Shown here: piece by piece, positions 1 to 8,904 of the stretch
Layout: every line of letters starts with the position of its first letter
How positions within the stretch are numbered: position 1 is the first letter of the stretch
Assembly (NCBI GenBank): GCA_914767885.1
Contig: CAJZBQ010000051.1
Span: 690,001-754,000, forward strand
Direction: 5' to 3'
DNA from: Blepharisma stoltei
Taxonomy: Eukaryota; Ciliophora; Heterotrichea; Heterotrichida; Blepharismidae
Length of the DNA stretch: 64,000 nucleotides
Position numbers and translations under genes: made by a program
Notes under the pieces: generated by a model
Told to the model about the DNA's origin: nothing
What the model saw: the letters and a program-made list of their open reading frames with translations, nothing else
Database searches by the model: none

Positions 1-321
1 TCTTAATGATAAATGCTGCTCAACGACATCTGCATGACTAAGTCTTCGTTTTAGTCTTTGCTGAGCTTCAATTAAATTTTCGACTGTTTCAATTCCTCGG
101 ACGTTTTCTTCTCATTTTTCTAACGAGCCTACAGCTTCTTTTTCGCCATCTTCGCTTTGAAAGCGTCGAGTTCTTCTTGTTGTTTGGGAAAAAGCTGGAA
201 TTTTTGGATTGAATTTTTCTGATGATTCTCGCAAGCTAGAATGAATTGCAATCCTGGAATCTATATTTTGTTGGCTTAAATTTGGTAATGAAGATCGCTT
301 ACTCCGTATAAAGCCGAGCAA
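1..321 (-). CDS. Partial hypothetical protein (N-terminal 107 residues)
   Basis: The ATG lies at 321 and the frame stays open to the window edge, with one TGA (112-114) read as Trp; the C-terminus is outside the window. The visible part is basic and Ser-rich at the N-terminus (MLGFIRSKRSS), then turns into a charged, probably helical stretch ending RRLSHADVVEQ. I do not recognise a family. No intron or insert is seen in the visible part. An alternative reading as a spurious frame is unlikely because the frame crosses a Trp-TGA and continues without TAA or TAG. Confidence 0.55.
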
Positions 322-344
322 GATGTTTTGGTTTATCTTAAAGG

Positions 345-600
345 TTGGGCTTTAAAAATTACATAGAAAAATGTTTACAAATTTAAAATCCAAACTTGCA
401 AATATTTGAAAAGAAAACCTATATATAGTTCAATTTATAAAATTTATGTTTTAAAAGATGCAAATTGTCTTAATTTTAATTGAATTAGCTAGAGATCTTG
501 ATATAATGATTATTAATTATATAGAAAAAATATTTATAAAAACAATTTGATAGTTTTTGCTCACTCAATTTTTTTGCTTGCTCTTAAAGGCGAGGTAGGA
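345..600. mobile_element. Relic of MITE family 1
   Basis: The AT-rich core closely follows the interior of the intact copies (for example 28059-28445): a segment around TTATGTTTTAAAA, then GAATTAGCTAGAGAT, then ATTATTAATTATATA, and finally a decayed end TTTGCTCACTC near 555. The C-rich terminal repeats are lost, so the edges are approximate. Confidence 0.5.
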
Positions 601-1230
601 AAATCAGCAGAACTTGATCTTAACGCAAAAATATTCATTTTTATTAGATGAAACCTTCGATACATGAAAAACATCCTAATCAAAGATTATTGAAATAAGT
701 TCAATAGAAAATAGGTGGATAATAAGTAAAATTGATATAAATTTAAATTAAAATTTTATTGAATCTCCAACAAATTTAAAAAAATTTGTTACACTGTTAA
801 TGAGGTGTTAAAAATTCCAATGAATATTTATTTTCTAAATCTCAACCTTTAAATTGGAACAAAATATTGGTAAAATTTCAATTAAGTGTAAAAAAAACCT
901 AAAAAATTATTTTTTTATAAGTAAAAACAAATAATTTTGATATGTATAGCTTTGATACCCAGCTAAAGCCAAAAAATTAAAATTTAATTACTCTACCGCT
1001 CCGGAGCGAACAAAAAAATTTATGGAGAAGGTTAATTTTTTTTTTAAAATTTATATATAAAAAAATATTTAAAAAAATCCCACTTCGTTAACTGGAAAGC
1101 AAATATTTATTTAATTTGTAGATTTATGTTTTTAAAACGCAAATTGTTTAAAATTAAGCATAATTAGATAGAGACTTTATTATATTATTTATCACTTATA
1201 TATCAAAGTTTTTTTCCATAAAAAATTTTC

Positions 1231-3350
1231 TATAGCTCATACCTATATAGATTTTTATATCGAGCAAAATGTCCTGGCCTCTTGAACGAGCAAAACAGAC
1301 TGTCTCAAAGAGATGAGCTCAATCTCTATATCAGTAAGTGCTAAAAAGTGCCATGCCAAAAAAATTGTAGCAAGCGTGAAAAAAGTTGACAAGTAAACGC
1401 GCCGATTTTAAAAATGGCTTTATTATTAAATTAATTTAAAATTCAAGATACTCAATTTAGACTGAGAGCACCCAATCAATCAGGTTTCTGATATAAACCT
1501 AATCAAACACCAAATTTAGCATTTCATTTTTAGACATCTTGGAGACAAATGATTAAATCATAAATAATTACGACTTTCATACCTCGAAAAAAACTCAAAA
1601 GTGCTACTCCCCCCCTTTAAACCCATAAAAGGTCTCTAAGAGTTCTTGCTTCAGTTGATAAATCTCTCAAAATCTCCAATAATTTTTGGACTTATGCTCG
1701 ATGCAAGATGTCATCATGATGGCGTCGCCAAGTATGGAGAAATTGATATGAGTAATGCCTAAAAAAATTTCAAAAGTGCGACTCCCTCCCGTTAGCTCAT
1801 CAAAGGTCTCCAAGAATTATTTCTTCAGTTGAGACATCTCTAAAAATCTCTAATAATTTTTGGACTTATTCTCGATGCAAGATGTCATCAAGATGGCATC
1901 TAGTATTGTGGAACTGACTTGAAATAGCCTATAGATAAAAAATTCAAAAGTGCGACTCCCCCATTAACCCATCAAAGGTCTCCAAGAGTTATTACTTCAG
2001 TTGAGATATCCTTCAAAATCTCCAATAATTTTTGGAATTATGCTTGATTCAAGATGGCAACCAGTATTGTGAACTGACTTGAAAAAGTTTATAGAGAAAA
2101 ATTCAAAAGTGCAACTCCCCCCATAAATCCATCAAAGGGCTCCAAGAGTTCTTGCTTCAGTTGAGACATCTTTCAAAATCTCCAATAATTTTTGGACTTA
2201 TGCTTGATATAAGGCGTCATCAAGATGGCGTTCAGTATAGAAAAGCTGACATGAATATTACCTAGAGAAAAATTCAAAAGTGCGACTCCCCCCTTTAGCC
2301 CATTAAAGGTCTCCACTAGTTATTGCTTCGGTTGAGACATCTCTAAAAATCTCCAATAATTTTTAGACTTATTCTTGATTCAAGATGGCGTCGTCCAGTA
2401 TGGAGAAACTGATATGAGTAATGCCTAAAGAAAAACTCAAAAGTGCGACTCCCCCCTTTAACCCATCAAAGGTTTGCAAGAGTTCTTGCTTCAGTTGAGG
2501 CATCTCTCAAAATCTCCAATAATTTTTTGGACTTATACTTGATACAATATGTCATCAAGATGTCGTCCAGTATGTAGAAACTGACATGAATAGTTTATAG
2601 ATAAAAATTCAAAAGTGCGGCTCCCCCCTTTAACCCATCAAAGGTCTCCAAGAGAGTTATTGCTTCAGTTGAAACATCTATCAAAATCTCCAATAATGTT
2701 TAGACTTATGCTTGATTCAAGATGGCGTCCAGTATTGAGAAACTGACATGAAATAGTTATAGAGCAAAATTCAAAAGTGCGATTCCCCCCTTTAACCCAT
2801 CAAAGGTCTCCAAGAATTCTTGCTTCAGGTGATACATCTCTCAAAGTCTCCAATAATTTTTGGATTTATGCTTAATACAAGATGTCATCAAGATGGCGTC
2901 CAGTATAGAAAAGCTGACTTGAAATAGTCTATAGAAAAAAATTCAAAAGTGCGACTCCCCCCGTTAAACCCATCAAAGGTCTCCACTAGTTATTGCTTCG
3001 GTTGAGACATCTCTAAAAATCTCCAATAATTTTTAGACTTATTCTTGATACAAGATGGCTTCCAGTATGGAGAAGCTGAGAATGGCATCTAGTTTTAGTC
3101 ATAAATTTTATATATATCATTTATTATTTATGTATTTATTATTATCATTATTATTATTATTATTAATTTATAAGACCTTTTAAAAATTGGCGCGTTTACT
3201 TGTCAGCTTTTTTCTCACTTGTCACCATTTTTTGGCATGGCACTTTTTAGCACTTACTGATATAGAGATTGAGATCATCTCTTTAAGAAAGTCTGTTTTG
3301 CTCGTTCAAGAGGCCAGGACATTTTGCTCGATATAAAGGGGCATGAGCTA
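1231..3350. mobile_element. 2.1-kb TIR element nested in a MITE
   Basis: Inverted repeats of about 195 bp (1231-1425 and about 3155-3352) begin TATAGCTCAT and carry matching stretches such as TCGAGCAAAATGTCCTGGCC and CAGTAAGTGCTAAAAAGTGC. The element sits at a TA inside the core of a family 1 MITE. It holds no coding frame of note, and most of its interior is a tandem array. It is therefore a non-autonomous element. The TATAG end matches those of the palindromic exon inserts elsewhere in the window. Confidence 0.8.
1590..3100. repeat. Tandem satellite, about 9 units of 159-175 bp
   Basis: The phrase TCAAAAGTGCGACTCCCCCC recurs at about 1594, 1769, 1943, 2102, 2273, 2436, 2608, 2770 and 2942, each time followed by an ATCAAAGGTCTCCAAGAG-like phrase and by CTCCAATAATTTTTGGAC. 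Unit lengths run from about 159 to 175 bp, with substitutions and small indels. The array fills the interior of the nested TIR element. Confidence 0.85.
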
Positions 3351-3712
3351 TATTAAAACATTTTTGTTCATTCGCGTGGGGCTTTTGGGAAAAAATAGGG
3401 ATTTTTTTAATGGTTTTGTTCGCTCACGGAGAGAGGAGTTAGAACTTGTTCTATTTAAATTTAGAGTTTATAAAGAATGCTATTTAAATAACGCTAAACA
3501 TTTTATATCCATAATCCTATTTTTATTTGGAAAAAATTATAACCGAATTACAATGAATTAGCTGGTATACGCTTTATATATAGTGCTTGACAGTATTAGG
3601 CCCATAATTGCGGCCAATATTCATCCCAGGCTCAGGAAAATGGAAGGCATGATATAAAAATAAGATAACGGTTATCATGTATTTTTATTTAATATAATTA
3701 TATTCAAAAATA

Positions 3713-3766
3713 TACAGCTTTTAATTGGAACAAATTTTTTGTTCCAGTTTAAAGGGGTGGAGCAAA
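3713..3766. mobile_element. Miniature remnant of MITE family 2 at the 3' end of a gene
   Basis: A nearly perfect short palindrome, TTAATTGGAACAAA facing TTTGTTCCAGTTTAAAGG, matches the terminal repeats of the family 2 copy at 37660-37986. It overlaps the last codons of the small minus-strand gene. If removed (for example TA 3713-14 to TA 3767-68), that gene would end a few codons further on, at a TAA near 3685. Limits are uncertain. Confidence 0.45.
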
Positions 3767-4131
3767 TATTTTTCTGCCCTTTCCCAATTGAAGCGCCTAT
3801 AAGTGATATTTTTATGGACTGCCCATTGCCTTAGCTTAGTTTTATGCTCAGGAATCCATCTTTTCCTTTCTTTTTGTTTCATGTCACGTTCTGTATATAG
3901 ACTTAAAGGATTTCTATGGATACTGATTGGAGGAAATATAGGTTCGCTAGCAGCGTTCGTTAGTTTTCTTTCCTTGCTTTTATTAGTTTTAATTACAGGC
4001 TTTGGTGTTTGGCTATTAGTTGCAAAAATAGATGCAAGTTCAGCTTTAGTTTGAGAGAGTCTCTCCAATAAATCATAACTACCATCTGATGGTTTTGAAG
4101 CGTGGAACTTTTTTGAGGTATTTTTTCTCAT
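3721..4131 (-). CDS. Small basic hypothetical protein, about 136 aa
   Basis: ATG at 4131, TAA at 3721. The protein is Lys/Ser-rich with a helical patch (DLLERLSQTKAELASIF) and a basic C-terminal half containing several Trp (RWIPEHKTKLRQWAVHKN). I do not recognise a family. The last 12 residues are encoded by a family 2 MITE remnant, so the true C-terminus may instead read through to ...AEKY followed by a short tail. The next gene upstream on the same strand (PKG-like, stop at 4170) lies only 38 bp away, which fits the compact gene spacing seen elsewhere. Confidence 0.55.
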   Translation of the reverse strand: MRKNTSKKFHASKPSDGSYDLLERLSQTKAELASIFATNSQTPKPVIKTNKSKERKLTNAASEPIFPPISIHRNPLSLYTERDMKQKERKRWIPEHKTKLRQWAVHKNITYRRFNWERAEKYLLHPFKLEQKICSN

Positions 4132-4169
4132 ATTTATCTAGCACTTATTATATTAATTATACAAATTGA

Positions 4170-7100
4170 TTAAAAATCATTATAGCGTTTGCACCGCAAT
4201 TGATTGCCTTTGCGAGGGTTTCCCGTAGCAACTTGGAGCTCTGAAAAAGCCATCTAAAGGTGACAAGTGAACTCCAAATTGACAAATCCTTGCAAAATGG
4301 CACGCTTTTGTGAACTTGGAGTTGACTTGTCACCTTTAGATGGCTTTTTCAGAGCTCCAAATTGCTGCGGGAAACCCTCGCAAAGCAATCAATTGCGTTG
4401 CAAACGCTATATCCCAGCCTATATGTAGGCTTGGTTCTCTATCATATATTTTCGATTTAATCGGGTCACTTATCTCTTCAGCTTCAAAAACCTCGTACCT
4501 ATTTTTTGGGCTGTTGAGTGCTTCTTCAATCTCATTGTCTAAATCTAGAAATTTTGGAACAAAAGGCATTTTCAAGGCTTTTGTTCTTAGCCGACCCCAA
4601 TTTAAATTTTCAAATCATATATTGCATTTAAAAGCTTTGGTCCCACCTCCAGTACGAGCAGATGGATTTTTGTTAAGTAGCTGCTGTATTAAAGGTTTAG
4701 CTGAATTTGTTTGAAGCACAGAAGAAGGATAGGAAATTCGATGCTCAAGAATTTTCTCATAGATGCTGTGTGGATCAATTTCATCTTCTCCAAATGGGAC
4801 TTTTCCATATAAAAGTTCGTATAAGACAATTCCTAAGCTTCATCAATCAGCATTGAAGCTGTAGCCAGAACCCAAAATTACTTCTGGGGCCATGTAATGT
4901 GGAGAGCCTATTGTAGTATAAGTTCTTCCATTAATAATTTTTGCAGCTGAAAAATCAATTAAGACTGGATACCCTTCTTCATCGATGATCATGTTTTCTG
5001 GCTTCAAATTCCTGAATATAATATTCCTCTCATGCAGATACTCAAAAATTAATGCAACTGAAGCAATTAAATATTTTGCATGTATTTCACTTACAAGCTG
5101 AATTTCTTTAAGAATGCAAAAAAGATCCTTTCCTTTTATATATTCAGATATGAAATACACTCTCCAAGCATCTTTAACTGTATCTACAATGCTCATAAGC
5201 ATTGGATGGTTCATCTGCAATGCAATTTCTCTTTCCATTTGCAAATTCATTTGAATCCCGAGCTTTTCAATTTTTTCTTTCAGCAAGATTAAGACCAAGA
5301 TAAATGGCTTAAGGTCTTCCAGATTTGATTCCTCTGCACACTTTTGACCACTGGACCCTTGCTTGCCAAGGGTGGCAATTGATTCACCAAGCCCCATCAA
5401 CAGTAGTATTCTCCCAGGACTATGGGCTTGTATTACGTCCCTAAGTTTCGATGATTAGTGAGACTCCTCTGTGCTTGGGTGCTATTGAGGTAAATGCTAG
5501 CCCGATATGTCCTGTCAGCAACTTCGAAGAAGGGTGTCACCCAGGAAAAAAGAACCACGGCAATCCAGAACTGGCAGGGAAAGAACCAGAGGCCCAGAAA
5601 TATCTGGACTGGAATAGCCACCAGCTGACTCCAAGGTCACCCACCACCCCATACTTTGCCACACAGCAAGCTTAGGGCTAGAATCAAAGGGCCTGAACCT
5701 TGGCTTAGACTATAAAAGCCATTTTGGCTCAAAAAGTGGTGCGTCATCGGCAAGGACATGTTTTGTCGCCATCACCATATTAATTATTCTTCAGCAAGGC
5801 TTTAACAGAGTACAATCTATTTCTAGCTCGATTAGCCATAAGAAAAGTATTCCCAAACATAGACTTCCCCAAGGGTTTAATAATTGTTAAATCAGCCAAA
5901 GAAATAGAAATTTCTTGTAATTCAATTCGATGTTCAATTCTGGCTCTAATTTCCTCGCTAATCAAATCTAAAAAAGCACTTTTCCCAATCATTCAGCATA
6001 TAACTGGCCCATCAGCCTGTATAGAAGCTGATCTAGTTGTTCCATAAATTAATGCTCTTTCCCCAAAATAATCATATTTCGTAATTATTCTAACTCTTTT
6101 ATTCCCTTTTCTACATACAACTTTTCCTGACTTCACAATATAAAAATACTCACCTGGGCGATTTTCCAAAATAATGGAATCTCTATCGTTGAAATACATG
6201 ACATTCAATGAATTTTTTAGTGCTTGATGCTTTGTAACACTAAGGCCTGTAAATAAAAAAACATTATCCAAAATCACTTTAAGATCATTTGCTGCTGTAA
6301 TTTCTTTGAGATCTCCTTCAATGCATTTTTCAATTGTTGCTTTTGAAATTTCAGAGACATCAGTTTCAATTTCTGCTATAACATCGTCAATAAAATCACA
6401 ATTAGGAGTTACTAATAAATCTCTATCGCCTATGCATGTCAAGTTTCCATATTTTCTGCCTGATAGTGAAACTGCTGACCCCCTTAATACAATATAAAGG
6501 TATTCCCCTTTTTTAGTTCCTTTTGGGATAATTAATGCTCCAGGTTGGTACCTGGTGGTTATCATATAATCAAGCAATTTTTCAATCTGACTTTTTTTTA
6601 ATGCTGACAAAACTTGGCTGCTTTCAATTGCAATTCTTATAGAATTTTTATATATTATTTGTTGTAAACTATCACCCAAAATTTCAAACAAACTTTGGCA
6701 GCTTATAGACACAACTTTTACATCTCCAACAGCTGTTATTGTTGCAGATCTTGAATGATCATAAAGCTCTGATAATTCCCCAAAATAGTCCCCTTTGCCT
6801 AGGTGTCTTACTTCGAGATCGTTTTTGCTACAAGTTGCAATACCTTCTTTTATTATATAAAACAAAGTCCCATAGTCACCTTCCCTTACAATTTTTTGTC
6901 CGTTTCCTCATCTTTGGGTATTGAGCGATGCCAAAATGCGGTCTTTTTGAGCTTGAGTTAATGATTTAAAGATTGAGATATTGTCGATAAATTTTTTATT
7001 TTCCTCATGACCTAATAGATTTACTCTCCGAACTGCGTCTTTAAACGTATCACGATCAACTCCTCAGAGATGGCATTTTTCAATTGAAATTATTGAAGCA

Positions 7101-7504
7101 GTTCGAGGCCTGGCATCAAGTAGAGCTAATTCTCCAAATCCAAAACCAGGGGAAATCAGATTTTTTTTCGTTCCGTTCATGACAACCTCAAGTCTTCCAC
7201 TTGCCAAAATATAAAACGACTGGCCAGGCTTCCCCTCTTCAAAAACATATTCTCTTGGACCTATTGTATAATGCTTCATTGTTCGGGCTATTTCAAATCT
7301 AGAATCCTCATCTAAGCCTTTTAAAATAAAGTGACTAGCTAAGGCATTCATTATCATTTTCATGTCTTCTTCTGTTTTATATCTTTCTTCAACATTCGCA
7401 GTTGCAGCTTCTTGGTTTTCATCGCCAATTGAAGTGCTCCTATGCTTTCTTGATATTAAAAGATTGTATCTTTTTGTTGCTAAACTAGTGCATCCATTTC
7501 CCAT
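4170..7504 (-). CDS. PKG-like protein, four cNMP-binding domains, degenerate kinase
   Basis: After removing the inserts at 4181-4409 and 5288-5798 the reading frame is 865 codons (864 aa). It starts MGNGCT, a likely N-myristoylation site. Cyclic-nucleotide domains follow: FGELALLDARPRTAS, FGELSELYDHSRSAT, a degenerate third domain, and FGERALIYGTTRSAS. This four-site order with a decayed third site resembles apicomplexan and ciliate cGMP-dependent kinases. The kinase ends in GWDNDF, as in PKG. Key catalytic residues are altered: the Gly loop reads LGKSMFGNTF, HRD is replaced by FRN (Asp to Asn), and DFG by DFS. The beta-3 Lys (SVKALL) and the alpha-C Glu are kept, 19 residues apart, after insert removal. 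I infer a cGMP-sensing pseudokinase. Several TGA codons fall at Trp positions, such as ADWWSLGIV. Confidence 0.88.
4181..4409. mobile_element. Palindromic insert at the extreme 3' end of the PKG-like gene
   Basis: Inverted ends TATAGCGTTTGC, about 100 bp each, face each other around a short loop. Outer TA dinucleotides are at 4181-82 and 4410-11. Removing 229 bp turns the C-terminus from an unrelated tail into GWDNDF followed by TAA, the ending typical of PKG. That match makes these boundaries well supported. Confidence 0.88.
5288..5798 (-). mobile_element. Retroposon-like insert in the PKG-like kinase domain
   Basis: A GC-richer block is flanked by the direct repeat TTCAGCAAG (5279-5287 and 5790-5798). 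On the minus strand it begins with an ATGGCG-containing 5' part and ends in an A/T-rich tail near TCTTGGTCTTAAT. Collapsing the repeat joins SVKALLK directly to EKIEKLG and restores the exact Lys-to-Glu spacing of PKG. Unlike the other exonic retroposons, the duplication contains no TA. Confidence 0.75.
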
Positions 7505-8200
7505 TTTATTTATAATTGATGAATTTTTACTGGATTTAGAATATTTTATTATGGAAGATATGCTCAGAGTCTATAAAAAGCGGATAAGTCTTAATTTGGT
7601 GAAATAATAATATGAAATAAAAAAGGAGGACAAAAATAATTACCTAGAAAGTCTAAGAATTGATGTACAATTTCAAAGGCTATAATTTTGAAGAAATCAG
7701 TGTGTAAACAATCAGGTGTGAGAAGCAAAGAAAATTATTTATATTTTATAAATATTATAATTATATTTAACTTTTCCCATTCGTGAGTGAGCAAAAAATT
7801 TGTTCGTTCAAGGGGTTAATGTTTTTTAAAAAAATTTTATATATAGTAATTTGTTTTTTTAAAATTTAAAAAAGTGCTATTCATAATAATTTTGCAAAAT
7901 TATGTTTTAAAATGCAAAGCTAGCTAGAGATTCGTTATAATAACATTATTTATATATCAAAATATCTTTTCATAAAAAAATTATACATTGTTTTTGCTCG
8001 ATTCAGAGCGTGATTTTTTAGCGAAAATAGGGATTTTCCCAATGGTTTTGATGACTCACGAAGGGAGGAGTTAGAGCGTAGCGAAATGAGATACTTACAT
8101 ATAATCTGATGCAACTAATATAAATCACTTTAAATGGAGAATATATATATAAAGACCTGTGCTAAGTTAATTATGTTATAAATAAAAATTCGAAATTCAT
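7505..8200. other. Intergenic region between divergently spaced minus-strand genes
   Basis: This stretch is AT-rich and holds one MITE (7768-8071). I see no other gene, RNA or conserved motif. Confidence 0.6.
7768..8071. mobile_element. MITE family 1 copy, diverged
   Basis: The left end CCCATTCGTGAGTGAGCAAAA and right end GGTTTTGATGACTCACGAAG, then GGAGGAG and TTA, are diverged forms of the family 1 ends, around the usual core. It is intergenic. Confidence 0.7.
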
Positions 8201-8817
8201 TTATAAACCAAAATCTACTTCATTTTTGGCACTTTGGTTTCGAACTTTATAAACATTGCTTCCGGTCGTTTTCCATGATCTTCCATCCATCCTTAATATC
8301 TGTCTATGTTCAGATCTCTTATAAACAAGTGATATATTTGAAAAGACTCCTGTATAAAGCTGTCTGAATGCAGGCTTCTTAAAGGTCTCTAAGCTATTAA
8401 GTCTTGTCAATGACTTTCTCTTTATCAAGCTATTCGTAGTCATTGGTCTCGATAAAAGTCCTACTGATCTTTTTGTATTAGATAGATTTGTGAAGGACAT
8501 CGTTTGGTAATGAATTTTGTTCCTGAAATTTGCTCTGGAGCGAGAGTCTCTTTCTTCTTCCCACATTTCCAGTTGCTGGAATTTTGATTCAAGGGATAAG
8601 ATATAGGCCCTTCCTATAGATGGCGCGCAATGCGCCATCATCGGGCCATGTCGGGAGAGGGTTCTCCACGAGGAATGGTTCCACGTGTGGAACCCTCTTT
8701 TTGGCTCGTGGAAAAAGAGGGTTCCACACGTGGAATCATTCCTCGTGGAGAACCCTCTCCCGACATGGCCCGATGATGGCGCGTTGCGCGCCATCTATAG
8801 GAAGGGCGTATATTCAT
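8201..8817 (-). CDS. Small hypothetical protein, 135 aa, interrupted after its second codon
   Basis: Removing the palindromic insert at 8602-8810 joins ATGAAT to ATC, giving MNILSLESKFQQLEMW and a frame of 136 codons ending in TAA at 8201. Without the removal the reading would start inside the insert. The protein is basic and Ser/Arg-rich (NTKRSVGLLSRPMTT, KRKSLTRLNS) with no domain I recognise. In-frame TAA upstream supports this start. The Ste20-like gene lies downstream on the same strand about 90 bp away. Confidence 0.65.
8602..8810. mobile_element. Near-perfect palindromic insert (hairpin), 209 bp
   Basis: The insert is almost wholly self-complementary: TATAGGCCCTTCCTATAGAT at the left faces its complement at the right, with internal GGTTCCACGTGTGGAACC. 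Outer TA pairs are at 8602-03 and 8811-12. It lies six bases after a start codon, and removing it restores the frame. Confidence 0.85.
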
Positions 8818-8904
8818 ATCAGTTATTTTTCAATAATAATACAACAGAAATAGACATTTAATTATTTTTCTCTTAAATAATCCTTAATTTCCTGCTTTGC
8901 AGTC

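Larger units (their letters stand above)
989..3439. mobile_element. MITE family 1 copy split by a nested element
   Basis: The left end (TTA then CTCTACCGCTCCGGAGCGAAC) starts near 989. The right end (GTTCGCTCACGGAGAGAGGAG then TTA) ends at 3438-3441. In between, the MITE core is interrupted at a TA by the element at 1231-3350; the two halves join to the normal order of an intact copy. The 3-bp duplication TTA flanks the element. It lies between genes. Confidence 0.75.

Noticed and set aside
1590-3100. CRISPR array
   Set aside because: Units of 160-175 bp diverge throughout and have no short repeat/unique spacer pattern; it is a satellite within a TIR element.
8602-8810. Hairpin as a rho-independent terminator or CRISPR-like repeat
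   Set aside because: It lies inside a coding frame that is restored only by its removal; there are no spaced repeats.
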